A DNA stretch of 32,287 nt from Candidatus Mediterraneibacter merdipullorum (GCA_019117125.1 DXAL01000003.1:1-32287), one strand, 5' to 3'. Positions 14,423 to 22,722 are shown, numbered from the stretch's first letter. The notes: generated from the sequence alone by a model not told the origin. Made by a program: numbers and translations.

Positions 14423-16009
14423 ATGGAGAAAACGAAGAAGATACGTTGGGCAGTTTTTCTGATTCCGTGGTTGTTGTCAATCGCGGCGATCGTACTGAAT
14501 TTTGTGAGCGGCGAAGCATTTAACGACATGGTCATGACCGTTACGAACTTTATCCTTGAGAAATTCTCATGGCTGTTTACAGTCGTGTCATTCCTCTGTG
14601 TTGTACTGGTCATTCTTGCCTATTTTACGCCTTTCGGCAATGTCAGGATTGGCGGAAGCAAGGCAAGACCCATGCTGAAACAGTCGAACTATGTGTGGAT
14701 CGTTCTGTGTACCATCATGGCGGCAGGCATCCTGCTGTGGGCGTGCGCGGAGCCGATGAACCACTACTATGCGCCGCCGGCGCACATTGAGCCGGAGTCG
14801 CCGGAAGCAATTACATTCCTGATGGAGAACATCTTCCTGGAGTGGACATTCACCCCGATGTGCATCTATGGAATGCCGGCAATCCTGTTCGCATTTCTTT
14901 TCTATAATGCGAAGAAAAACTACTCCATCGGCTCCATGCTCTACCCGGCTATCAAATATGAAAGAGCGCAGAAACTGTCCCCGGTTGTGGATATGCTCTG
15001 CCTCTTCGGTCTTGTCTGCGGCATGGCGGCAAGTATGGGTTCCGCCGTATTCCTTGTGGCGGACGGTCTGGACAGTGTGTCAAACGGAAAGATTGTTTCC
15101 AACAGCACCCTGTGGGTCATCATCGGCGTTGTCATTGTCGCGACTTTCGTGACATCTGCAGTGACCGGGGTGACGAAAGGAATTAAGGTACTGTCTACAT
15201 TTAACTCGAGGATTTACATGATACTCGGTCTTTTCGTATTTATCTTCGGACCGACAGTCTATATCCTCAGCCTGACATCGGAGACATTCGGCGCGTATAT
15301 CTCGGACTTTGTAAAGATTTCACTCCACATGTCCGCGGCGGACGGAGACGGCTGGGCATACTGGTGGCCGGTGTTCTACTGGTGCAACTGGCTGGCATGG
15401 ATGGCGGTTACATCGACATTCCTGGGACGTATCTCCAAGGGATACAGTGTCAAGGAAATCATCCGCGTGTGCGTGGTGATACCGTCACTCTTCTCCGTAG
15501 CGTGGCTGGGACTGTTCTCTTCTTCGAGTATGTACTATGAACTGAACGGCGTGGGCATCAACGACGCGATGCTGGAGATCGGGACAGCGGCTGCAACGTA
15601 CGAGACATTAAAGCAGATGCCGATTCCGGTGGTGACAATCTGCCTGTTCCTGCTCATCGTGCTCGTTTCCTTTGTGACCGCTTCGGACTCCAATACGAAT
15701 GCGATGTCCGGACTGTGTATGGGCGGTCTGACGGAAGACGACCAGGAAGCGCCGATGTGGCTGAAGGTTGTCTGGGGCGCGACGGTAGGCGTGATGTGCC
15801 TGATATTCATGCTGGCGTTCAAGTCCACGGACAGCCTGAAATATCTGTCCAACCTGGGCGGATTCCCCATCGTGTTCCTCGTCATCATCATCTCCATTTC
15901 CTTTGTAAAGGTGATGATGAACCCGAAGAAATACGATACCTTTAAAGAAGACTACGATGAGAACGGAAAACCCATCCCATCGGTAAGACTGGAAGCGGAT
16001 GAAAAATAA
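14423..16009 (+). CDS. BCCT-family transporter (528 aa) with altered substrate-site motif
   Basis: ATG follows AGGAGAG at 8 bases. Twelve membrane helices are predicted, beginning 'AVFLIPWLLSIAAIVLNFV'. Family landmarks are 'CAEPMNHYYAPP', the TM4 region, and 'VFYWCNWLAWMAVTSTFLGR', the TM8 signature followed by RISKG. BCCT proteins carry betaine, choline, carnitine or other zwitterions, either with Na+ or as antiporters (CaiT). In BetP and CaiT the TM8 signature has adjacent tryptophans in the aromatic box; here the first is Asn (WCNW rather than WAWW), so a non-standard substrate is likely. It is last gene of the SDR-kinase-ETF operon, with a terminator further down at 16577. Confidence 0.88.
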   Translation: MEKTKKIRWAVFLIPWLLSIAAIVLNFVSGEAFNDMVMTVTNFILEKFSWLFTVVSFLCVVLVILAYFTPFGNVRIGGSKARPMLKQSNYVWIVLCTIMAAGILLWACAEPMNHYYAPPAHIEPESPEAITFLMENIFLEWTFTPMCIYGMPAILFAFLFYNAKKNYSIGSMLYPAIKYERAQKLSPVVDMLCLFGLVCGMAASMGSAVFLVADGLDSVSNGKIVSNSTLWVIIGVVIVATFVTSAVTGVTKGIKVLSTFNSRIYMILGLFVFIFGPTVYILSLTSETFGAYISDFVKISLHMSAADGDGWAYWWPVFYWCNWLAWMAVTSTFLGRISKGYSVKEIIRVCVVIPSLFSVAWLGLFSSSSMYYELNGVGINDAMLEIGTAAATYETLKQMPIPVVTICLFLLIVLVSFVTASDSNTNAMSGLCMGGLTEDDQEAPMWLKVVWGATVGVMCLIFMLAFKSTDSLKYLSNLGGFPIVFLVIIISISFVKVMMNPKKYDTFKEDYDENGKPIPSVRLEADEK

Positions 16010-16048
16010 ACCTGCAGGATTACAGGAGCAGACAGGCGGGAAGACAGA

Positions 16049-16552
16049 GTGCAGAAAAAACTGGAATTTACATATCAACTGACCTATGAAGAGAGCTATG
16101 AGACGTTCCTTGTGCTGAGCATGAGGCAGAGCAGGCGCGTGCGGAATATCCTTGCCGCCGTGCTGACAGCGATCGCCGTAGTAATGCTCGTGCTGTATTA
16201 TCTCAACAGCAATGGGTTTCATTACTTTGTGATTGCAGTTCTGGATATCCTGCTCCTTGCGTATCTCATCTACGTGCCGGCGCTGAAGGCAAAAAAAGGC
16301 GCAAAGGCGGTGAGCAGGCAGAAGGGGACCTACAAGATGGAACTGACGGAGGGTGGAAATATCCGCTCCCAGGGAGGGACCATTCCGCTTGCCGGGGATA
16401 AAGATGCAAGGGCAGTGGAGACAGAGAAAGTCTTCGCTCTCAGACCGGACAGAGTACATACATTCTGTCTCCCGAAAAGGATACTGACCCCGGAGGAGAC
16501 AGACAGAGTGAGAGAGATTCTCCGGACAAAAACAAAATATGTGAAAATGTGA
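16049..16552 (+). CDS. Small membrane protein, YcxB-like
   Basis: The start is GTG 16049 with only a weak purine-rich stretch upstream. The 167 residues comprise a soluble N-terminus ('LEFTYQLTYEESYETFLVLS'), two closely spaced membrane helices ('VRNILAAVLTAIAVVMLVLY' and 'FHYFVIAVLDILLLAYLIYV') and a C-terminal cytoplasmic part with 'VFALRPDRVHTFCLPKRIL', as in YcxB-family proteins of Bacillota. Function is unknown in the family. It lies 39 bases after the BCCT gene and before the terminator, so it may be read as the tail of that operon. Confidence 0.65.
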   Translation: MQKKLEFTYQLTYEESYETFLVLSMRQSRRVRNILAAVLTAIAVVMLVLYYLNSNGFHYFVIAVLDILLLAYLIYVPALKAKKGAKAVSRQKGTYKMELTEGGNIRSQGGTIPLAGDKDARAVETEKVFALRPDRVHTFCLPKRILTPEETDRVREILRTKTKYVKM

Positions 16553-16576
16553 ACCTGACAGATATACAGTAGTGTA

Positions 16577-16623
16577 GAGGGTGCCTGTAAAGTCATGAAA
16601 TGGCTGGAAAGGCACTCTTTTTT
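16577..16623 (+). terminator. Intrinsic terminator of the catabolic operon
   Basis: GAGGGTGCCT pairs with AGGCACTC plus the following T (one wobble), with a 23-base loop, and is followed by TTTTTTT. It likely ends transcription from the SDR promoter. Confidence 0.65.
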
Positions 16624-16780
16624 ATTATGGAATGTAAGAGGTATTCCTGCGCTGCCGACATCAAAAAACCTTCATGTTCTTATCAGGAAAGCGCAGTTTA
16701 CACGCAGGGATTCTTCCGTTATAATGAAGGTAACCAGCCGGTGGAGGGAGCCGGCGCATCGCAGCCGATGTGGTACATGC

Positions 16781-17179
16781 ATGAAGAAAAAAACAAAAGA
16801 AAAGAAGAGCAGGGAGCACATACTTTCCCGGGAGGAGCGGATTCTGTTTTATATCAGTGAGAAGGATATCTGGAAGCAGGGAAAAACTGTAAATCCGGTG
16901 ATAAAGCGGCTTGGAGAAAAGGGGCCGGTCTATGATGACGGAGTGCATGTTATTTATGTAAATGCAGAAGTCAACGACGGGTCACGCATCGCAAAACTGA
17001 TGGAATATTTTAAAACAGCCGACCCGGAGGATGACAGCGAGGGCGAATTGTCGAAGCGGGTACATTATCTGAAACGGGAAAATCAGATGGGTATGTCCCC
17101 GGAACAGATTTCCCGTGCGGTAGGCGAGGACATCAGCGCAGTGAAAAAATGGCTGGCAGCAGGGCAGGAGGCGAGATGA
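16781..17179 (+). pseudogene. Rpn/PDDEXK-family nuclease, C-terminal remnant
   Basis: From ATG 16781 the frame gives about 132 residues. 'LFYISEKDIWKQGKTV' and 'DDGVHVIYVNAEVND', then 'IAKLMEYFKTADPED' and 'RVHYLKRENQ', resemble the second half of the PD-(D/E)XK Rpn-like putative transposase/nuclease family common in Lachnospiraceae ('DGxHIIYVNG...LMHDFxCxDPDDM'). The N-terminal catalytic half is missing; the frame is open back to 16595 but that part has no family features. It ends in a short helical DNA-binding-like stretch ('MSPEQISRAVGEDISAVKKW'). Probably an inactive fragment; the ribosome site is poor. Confidence 0.55.
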
Positions 17180-17235
17180 GGCTTACGCCTGCAGACCGTA
17201 TGTGACAAAGACAGGGAGCAGAAGGGAGGACAAAT

Positions 17236-18624
17236 ATGGCAAAGTACAGATGCACGATCTGCGGCTACATCTACGATGAAGAGCGCGAGGAAGCGCCGTT
17301 TTCCGGACTGAGGGAATGTCCGGTCTGTCATCAACCGGCGGACCGCTTTACGCTCTATGCGGATGAGCGCGGACAGGAAGAGCAGAAGGAAAAGAAACTG
17401 AAACTGGAATACCCGAAAGAGTTTGTCCGTCAGGATGACACCTGCCGTTACATGAAGGAAATCCATGAGATGGCAGTGACGGGCAGGAGCATTTCCGCTT
17501 CCATGGGAACAGAGATGCCCATGCCGTTATGGGACGACATCCTGATACTGGGCGCGCAGCTTGACCCCATGCCGCTGGACGAACACGCGGAAGTGGACAC
17601 GACGACTGTGATAGGGAAACATGCAGAGAAACCGCTGGTTCTTGAAAATCCGGTCTATATTTCCCACATGTCATTCGGCGCACTTTCCCGGGAGGCGAAG
17701 ATTTCGCTGGCGAAGGGGTCAGCGATGGCGCACAGCGCCATGTGTTCCGGTGAGGGCGGCATCCTTCCGGAGGAGATGGAGGCGGCGGATAAATATATCT
17801 TTGAATATGTAGGGAATCTCTACAGTGTGACGCCGGAGAATCTGAGAAATGCGGACGCCATCGAGATTAAGATCGGGCAGGGCACAAAACCCGGTATGGG
17901 CGGGCATCTGCCCGGCGAAAAGGTGACAAAGGAAATCAGTGAAGTCAGGAACAAGCCGATGGGAAAAGACGTCATCGCGCCTTCCAGATTTCCTGGAATC
18001 GAGACAAGGGACGACCTGAAAAATCTTATCACCCAGCTCCGGTACGCATCGGAAGGACGTCCCATCGGCGTGAAGATTGCTGCGGGGAGGATTGAAAGAG
18101 ATCTGGCATTCTGCGTCTATGCGGAACCGGATTTCATTACCATAGACGGGCGCGGCGGAGCGACCGGCTCCTCACCGAAACTGCTGCGGGATTCCTCCAG
18201 CGTCCCGACAATCTATGCGCTGCACCGTGCCAGGAAATATCTGGACAGCGTGGGGTCGGACATCAGTCTGGTCATTACAGGAGGGCTCCGGGTATCTTCT
18301 GATTTTGCGAAAGCGATCGCCATGGGTGCAGATGCCGTTGCCGTCGCTTCGGCGCCCTTGATTGCCATGGCGTGTCAGCAGTATAAGATATGCGGGACCG
18401 GGATGTGTCCGATGGGAATCGCGACTCAGGATGAGGACCTGCGGACCAGGCTCCAGACCGATGCCGCTGCGGCGCGGGTGGCAAACTTCCTCAATGTATC
18501 GCTGGAGGAACTTAAGATGTTTGCCCGCATCACCGGTCATGAGAGACTCCACGATCTCTCAGTGGACGACCTGTGCACGATAAACCGGGAAATCAGCGGA
18601 TACACGGACATCCGTCATGCATAG
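17236..18624 (+). CDS. Rubredoxin-FMN glutamate-synthase-like protein
   Basis: ATG has AGGGAGGA upstream. Residues 1-45 are a rubredoxin domain with Cys 6, 9, 28 and 31 ('CTICGYIYDEE', 'CPVC'). Residues 90-460 are the FMN-binding glutamate synthase domain (archaeal-type GltB2): 'SHMSFGALSREAKISLAKGS', 'EIKIGQGTKPGMGGHLPGEK', 'GRGGATGSSPKLLRDSSSVP', 'VITGGLRVSSDFAKAIAMGA'. The [3Fe-4S] cysteines are C380, C386 and C391 in 'CQQYKICGTGMCPMG'. The N-terminal glutamine amidotransferase domain of GltB is absent, so ammonia would have to be supplied by another protein, or the reaction differs. The next gene encodes a matching small subunit. The fused rubredoxin suggests an internal one-electron donor. 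Confidence 0.87.
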   Translation: MAKYRCTICGYIYDEEREEAPFSGLRECPVCHQPADRFTLYADERGQEEQKEKKLKLEYPKEFVRQDDTCRYMKEIHEMAVTGRSISASMGTEMPMPLWDDILILGAQLDPMPLDEHAEVDTTTVIGKHAEKPLVLENPVYISHMSFGALSREAKISLAKGSAMAHSAMCSGEGGILPEEMEAADKYIFEYVGNLYSVTPENLRNADAIEIKIGQGTKPGMGGHLPGEKVTKEISEVRNKPMGKDVIAPSRFPGIETRDDLKNLITQLRYASEGRPIGVKIAAGRIERDLAFCVYAEPDFITIDGRGGATGSSPKLLRDSSSVPTIYALHRARKYLDSVGSDISLVITGGLRVSSDFAKAIAMGADAVAVASAPLIAMACQQYKICGTGMCPMGIATQDEDLRTRLQTDAAAARVANFLNVSLEELKMFARITGHERLHDLSVDDLCTINREISGYTDIRHA

Positions 18625-18676
18625 GCGGCGCGCAGCCGGACTTGTTAAATTAAAATCAGTACAGGCAGAAAACAGA

Positions 18677-18717
18677 GCCGGAAATTGTATTTGTTCGGAT
18701 ACAATTTCCGGCTTTTT
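18677..18717 (+). terminator. Strong intrinsic terminator
   Basis: GCCGGAAATTGTAT pairs with ATACAATTTCCGGC around a short loop and is followed by TTTTT. It lies between the two glutamate-synthase-like genes, so the downstream gene must be reached by readthrough or its own promoter. A TTGACT at 18781 is a weak candidate -35. Confidence 0.8.
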
Positions 18718-18906
18718 CTGCAAATCAATCTCTCCGGGCGTGATACCGGCGTCAAAGCGGAGTTAATAAAATAACGATTGTTGACTTTTCCCGCTCCCGT
18801 GGCAAACTTAGAGAATAAGCGCGGCGCTCTTTGGCGGGATGCCGGGTGCAGCCCGGATGTGCGCGCGCCGGGCAGAAAGAAAAGAGAGATACAGGGAGGA
18901 AAAATC

Positions 18907-20133
18907 ATGGGATTACACGCAATCGATGAGGCAAAAAGATGCCTGAACTGCCGGAAACCGAAATGTATGGAGGGATGCCCCATCAGCACGCCCATCCCCC
19001 AAATGATACAGATGTTCCTGGGAGGGCAGATGACCGAAGCGGCGGAGATGGTATTTGAGAACAATCCGCTCTCCATTATCTGTTCCCTCGTCTGCGACCA
19101 TGAAAAACAGTGCGAAGGGCACTGCGTCAAGGGGATAAAAGGGGAACCGGTGCACATCTCTTCCATCGAAAACTATATATCAGATACCTGCTTTGACCGG
19201 ATGCGCCTGGAGAAAAAGGAGTGGAACGGGCACCGTATCGGCGTGGTGGGCGCAGGTCCGGCGGGCATCACCATTGCCATACGGATGGCGTGCCGGGGAT
19301 ATAAAGTGACGATATTTGAAGTCCGGGAGAAGATTGGAGGCATTATGCGGTACGGAATCCCGGAGTTCCGCCTCCCCAAATCCATACTCGACAGATATCA
19401 TGAGAAACTGAAAGAACTGGGCATCCTGTTCCGGCCGAATTTCGCGCTGGGCGGCTCCATCGGAGTACATGACCTGCTCCGGGACGGATACGACGCGGTG
19501 TTTATCGGGACCGGCACCTGGAGACCGAACCGGATGCACATTCCGGGAGAGACGCTGGGAAACGTCCATTACGGCATCAATTATCTGAACAATCCCGATG
19601 TGTATGACCTGGGCGAGCGCGTGGCGGTCATCGGTGCGGGAAATGCGGCGATGGACGTTGCGAGGACTGCGGTGCGAAAAGGCTCCCGGTATGTGACGGT
19701 CTACTCGGTCACGGAAATCCCGGCAGCTTCCCCGAAGGAAGTGGAGTACGCGAAGATTGATGGGGTGGAGTTTGAAGTGCTGCAGACGGCATCCGAGATT
19801 CGGGACGACGGACTTGTCATCTGCGATGTGGAGTGGGCGGATGACGGACAGATGACTGTGCTGGAGGAGACCGGAAGATTTGTCCCGGCGGACAGCATCA
19901 TCATTTCTATTTCCCAGGGACCGCAGGACCGCATCGTCAACCGGGACCGGGAGCTCCAGGTAGACGAGCGGGGACTGCTCAAGACGGACCGCCGGGGAGA
20001 GACAACAATGAAAGGCATCTTTGCGTCCGGCGATGTGGTGACCGGAGCGAAGACTGTGGTGGAAGCTGTGAAATATTCCAAGATGATCGCGGACGCCATG
20101 GATGAATATGTGAGGAATTGTGCGGGAGACTGA
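18907..20133 (+). CDS. GltD-like FeS/FAD NAD(P)H oxidoreductase, small subunit
   Basis: ATG 18907 follows GGGAGG at 9 bases; the frame extends upstream without a good start. The 408 residues match glutamate synthase small chain and NfnL-like proteins. An N-terminal double [4Fe-4S] domain reads 'CLNCRKPKCMEGCPISTPIP' and 'CSLVCDHEKQCEGHCVKG'. Then come FAD binding 'GVVGAGPAGITIA', NAD(P) binding 'AVIGAGNAAMDVARTAVRKG', and the final 'GIFASGDVVTGAKTVVEAVK'. It would oxidise NAD(P)H and feed the FMN subunit encoded just upstream. Alternative roles for stand-alone members (sulfide dehydrogenase, transhydrogenase) are possible, but the neighbour favours a glutamate-synthase-like complex. Confidence 0.87.
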   Translation: MGLHAIDEAKRCLNCRKPKCMEGCPISTPIPQMIQMFLGGQMTEAAEMVFENNPLSIICSLVCDHEKQCEGHCVKGIKGEPVHISSIENYISDTCFDRMRLEKKEWNGHRIGVVGAGPAGITIAIRMACRGYKVTIFEVREKIGGIMRYGIPEFRLPKSILDRYHEKLKELGILFRPNFALGGSIGVHDLLRDGYDAVFIGTGTWRPNRMHIPGETLGNVHYGINYLNNPDVYDLGERVAVIGAGNAAMDVARTAVRKGSRYVTVYSVTEIPAASPKEVEYAKIDGVEFEVLQTASEIRDDGLVICDVEWADDGQMTVLEETGRFVPADSIIISISQGPQDRIVNRDRELQVDERGLLKTDRRGETTMKGIFASGDVVTGAKTVVEAVKYSKMIADAMDEYVRNCAGD

Positions 20134-20136
20134 CGC

Positions 20137-20196
20137 CGCACGCACAGAAAACGAAATGCATGCACGGAAAACGGAACGCACGCACGGAAAAATGGT
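20137..20196. repeat. Three imperfect 20-bp tandem repeats
   Basis: Units start at 20137, 20157 and 20177 with consensus YGCAYGCACRGAAAACGRAA. The third unit is less conserved at its end. They follow the gltD-like stop codon and precede the promoter region of the carboxypeptidase gene. No function is evident. Confidence 0.6.
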
Positions 20197-20338
20197 GTAC
20201 AGAAAATGAAACGAAAACCCGTAGATTTATGGCGGTATAGTTGCTATAATAGTACCGGAGTGAAAATCGGTATTGAAAAGACCGATATCAGTAATCAACG
20301 CGTACATAGAAAAGGTACGCGCATCAGGGGTTGATAAA

Positions 20339-21886
20339 ATGGGGAGAATCCGAAGGTACATCATAACAGCGGTCCTGCTGTCCGCACTGATCCTGTCCGC
20401 GGCGCCTGTTTCCGTCTGTGCACAGCCGGAAACCGAAGAGGCTGGTCAGGCAGAGACGTCGGAAGAAGGAACGCAGGCAGGGACAGACGGGGAGGAGCTG
20501 GACGAAGCAGTCTTAAAGCTTGAGAAAGAGAAAAAGAAGTCTTACGAGACGGCTCCGGAGACCAATGAGGTCGACGGATGGCCGGAGGGACCGAAGATAT
20601 ACGGGAATTCCGGCATTGTGATGGATATGGACAGCGGCGCCGTGCTCTATGCCAAGCAGCCGGATGAAAAGCGTTATCCGGCAAGCATTACAAAACTCCT
20701 CACGGCGCTGGTCGCACTGGAGAACGGGGAGATGTCGGATGAGGTGGCGTTTTCCCAGGAGAGCATCGACATCCTGCGCTCCGATTATGCGAGCATCGGC
20801 ATGCGCCCGGGAGAAGTCATCTCCATGGAAGACGCCATGTATGCGCTCCTTCTGGCGTCCGCCAACGAGGTGGCATATGCCATCGCGGAAAGCACGGGCA
20901 CGAAGATGGGCGGCGGATATGAGACATTCATACAGGAGATGAACGACCGGAGCGCGGAACTCGGCTGCACCGGCTCTCACTGGACGAATGCCAACGGGCT
21001 TCACGATGAGGACCATTATACGACGGCAAGGGATATGGCGCTCATTACATCCGCCCTGTACCGGTACGGAGAATTCCAGACCATCGCCCAGACGCTGGAG
21101 TACACCATCGGGGCGACGAACCTGGAGGAAGAGACGCGGACATTCCAGCAGCACCATAAAATGCTCATGCCGGAAAATAAGAAATATTATAAATATGCTA
21201 CCGGAGGAAAGACCGGATACACGGACGATTCGCGGACAACACTTGTGACTACGGCAGAGAAGGGGGATATGCGCCTTGTCTGCGTGGTGCTCAAAGACGA
21301 TGGGGACGCCTATGATGACACAAAGGCGATGCTGGACTATGGCTTCGGGAACTTCACGAAACTTCCCCTTGCCGGGCAGAAACTGCCGGAGGAAGTCGTC
21401 TCCTGCAAGGACGGGGATGCGTACGTGGTCCTTCCAAAAGGTCTGGAGCTTAAGGACCTGGAATATGAGACAGAGGTGACCGATGAGAAAGAGCGCACCG
21501 GCGTGCTCACCTATTCCTACGGCGGACAGAAGCTTGGCGAAGCTCCGGTAATCCTGACGCCGGAATATGTTGAAGAGGCGACCGGATACAGCACAAGACC
21601 GAAGCTGTCGGAAGATACGCAGACCGGTCAGGACAAAGAAGGGGCAAAAAAGGATGGCACCTTCGCTGCATGGTGGGACAGACTCCCTGTGTGGGGAAAA
21701 GTGCTGGCAGCCGCCGCACTGGTCCTGCTTCTTGGGGCAGCGGTGCTCGTGCTCCGGGCGCGGCTGATCCGGCGGGCGAAAAAAGCGGCAAAGAGAAGGC
21801 GCCGGCGCGGAAGGAGAAGAGCAGGGCGAAACAAGAGCGGGGCGCAAAAAGAACGGTCAGGACAGAATAATTCAGGACATAAATGA
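20339..21886 (+). CDS. D-alanyl-D-alanine carboxypeptidase (DacF/PBP5 type)
   Basis: ATG 20339 (after AGGGG) starts a clear signal peptide, 'YIITAVLLSALILSAAPVSV', cut after about residue 28. The upstream TTG at 20273 would bury it. An acidic linker is followed by the peptidase S11 domain with S116-x-x-K119 ('ASITKLL'), S174-A-N176 and K291-T-G293. The enzyme trims the terminal D-Ala of peptidoglycan stem peptides outside the cell. A membrane anchor near the C-terminus ('VLAAAALVLLLGAAVLVL') is followed by about 45 very basic residues (RRRRRGRRR), unlike the usual amphipathic anchor of PBP5. A TATAAT lies at about 20244-20249 with a weak -35. Confidence 0.9.
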   Translation: MGRIRRYIITAVLLSALILSAAPVSVCAQPETEEAGQAETSEEGTQAGTDGEELDEAVLKLEKEKKKSYETAPETNEVDGWPEGPKIYGNSGIVMDMDSGAVLYAKQPDEKRYPASITKLLTALVALENGEMSDEVAFSQESIDILRSDYASIGMRPGEVISMEDAMYALLLASANEVAYAIAESTGTKMGGGYETFIQEMNDRSAELGCTGSHWTNANGLHDEDHYTTARDMALITSALYRYGEFQTIAQTLEYTIGATNLEEETRTFQQHHKMLMPENKKYYKYATGGKTGYTDDSRTTLVTTAEKGDMRLVCVVLKDDGDAYDDTKAMLDYGFGNFTKLPLAGQKLPEEVVSCKDGDAYVVLPKGLELKDLEYETEVTDEKERTGVLTYSYGGQKLGEAPVILTPEYVEEATGYSTRPKLSEDTQTGQDKEGAKKDGTFAAWWDRLPVWGKVLAAAALVLLLGAAVLVLRARLIRRAKKAAKRRRRRGRRRAGRNKSGAQKERSGQNNSGHK

Positions 21887-21925
21887 CGGATGACGGGAGG
21901 GAAAGCCTCCCTCATTGCTTCCGAT

Positions 21926-21957
21926 ACTGCCTGCGGTAATCCGCAGGCAGTATTTTA
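21926..21957 (+). terminator. Intrinsic terminator after the carboxypeptidase gene
   Basis: ACTGCCTGCGG pairs perfectly with CCGCAGGCAGT around TAAT, followed by ATTTTAT. It lies between convergent genes; the T-run favours the plus strand. Confidence 0.7.
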
Positions 21958-21961
21958 TGAA

Positions 21962-22333
21962 TTATTCGCCCGACGGGCAGGTGATCTTACCCAGCTTCTC
22001 AATCATGTGGTGCAGCATCTGCGCCAGCTCAGTGTCCGCTGTCTTATAATACATCTCTTTGCCTTCCCGCCGACTCACGATGAGCCCGCTGCTCTTTAAG
22101 ATGCGCAGATGGTGGGATACGGCAGGGCTGCTCATATTGACGATGGCGGCGATATTGAGCACACATTCCTCGCAGTGGCAGAGAAGCCAGAAGATGCGCA
22201 GGCGGCTGGGATCGCCGAGCTGCTTCATGGCATCCGCCACACCGGTAATCTCGGCTTCCGCTGGCAGGTGTCTGCGTATTTTTTCTTCTTTTACATGATT
22301 CCCGTGGTCGTGGGGGAGTCGTTGTTCATCCAT
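21962..22333 (-). CDS. ArsR/SmtB-family metal-responsive repressor
   Basis: The 123-residue protein has the winged-helix core 'KQLGDPSRLRIFWLLCHCEE', 'VNMSSPAVSHHLRILKSSGL', 'VSRREGKEMYYK'. Cys 52, 54 and 57 ('CHCEEC') sit at the alpha3 metal site of CadC/ArsR-type proteins. The N-terminus is His-rich ('LPHDHGNH') and the C-terminus carries a further His pair and a Cys. These suggest Cd/Pb/Zn sensing; the exact metal is not determined. It is divergent from the metallochaperone and P-type ATPase genes, and an operator overlaps its promoter, so it likely represses itself and the efflux genes. Confidence 0.88.
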   Translation of the reverse strand: MDEQRLPHDHGNHVKEEKIRRHLPAEAEITGVADAMKQLGDPSRLRIFWLLCHCEECVLNIAAIVNMSSPAVSHHLRILKSSGLIVSRREGKEMYYKTADTELAQMLHHMIEKLGKITCPSGE

Positions 22334-22393
22334 AGGTCATTGCTCCATTCAGAAATTATTTTCGCCAAAACGGAAAATTCTTCCGCAAAGTTC

Positions 22394-22454
22394 TTGACAT
22401 ATTATAAAATAAGAAGTACAGTATAGTCAACAATTAAATAATTGCTTAATTGTT
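22394..22454. promoter_or_regulatory. Overlapping divergent promoters and ArsR operator 1
   Basis: Plus strand: TTGACA 22394-22399, 17 bases, TACAGT 22417-22422. Minus strand: TTGACT (22425-22430), 18 bases, TATAAT (22401-22406), so the two promoters lie over each other. The operator candidate is the perfect inverted repeat AACAATTAA (22429-22437) / TTAATTGTT (22446-22454). It overlaps the minus-strand -35 and lies just past the plus-strand -10, well placed to block both. Confidence 0.75.
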
Positions 22455-22495
22455 ATATAACATATTGTAACCATATTTTAAAGGAGAAACAGGGA

Positions 22496-22714
22496 ATGAA
22501 AAAGAGTTATAAGATTGATGTGGACTGTGCAAACTGTGCAAATAAAATGGAGCAGGCTGCAAAGAATACGCCGGGCGTCAAAGATGCGGTGGTAAACTTC
22601 ATGACGCTGAAGATGAACGTGGAGTTTGAGGATGGACAGGACGCAAAGGCAGTGATGCAGGAAGTCCGCAAAAACTGCAGGAAAGTGGAAGACGACTGCG
22701 AGATTTTCCTGTAA
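22496..22714 (+). CDS. HMA-domain metal-binding protein (72 aa)
   Basis: ATG 22496 follows AAGGAG at 9 bases; the longer frame back to 22442 would run through the operator. It is a single ferredoxin-like heavy-metal-associated domain, with the metal motif C11-A-N-C14 in 'VDCANCANKMEQAAKNTPG' and 'AVVNFMTLKMNVEF'. It likely hands metal to the P-type ATPase encoded downstream, which lacks its own N-terminal HMA domain. An acidic CEIFL end is seen. The terminator-like hairpin and second operator after it suggest separate control of the ATPase gene. Confidence 0.88.
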   Translation: MKKSYKIDVDCANCANKMEQAAKNTPGVKDAVVNFMTLKMNVEFEDGQDAKAVMQEVRKNCRKVEDDCEIFL

Positions 22715-22722
22715 TCCCCAGG

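Noticed and set aside
20513-21847. 444-codon open frame on the minus strand opposite the carboxypeptidase gene
   Set aside because: The plus-strand gene has a signal peptide and all three active-site motifs; the antisense frame has none and reflects GC-rich codon use.
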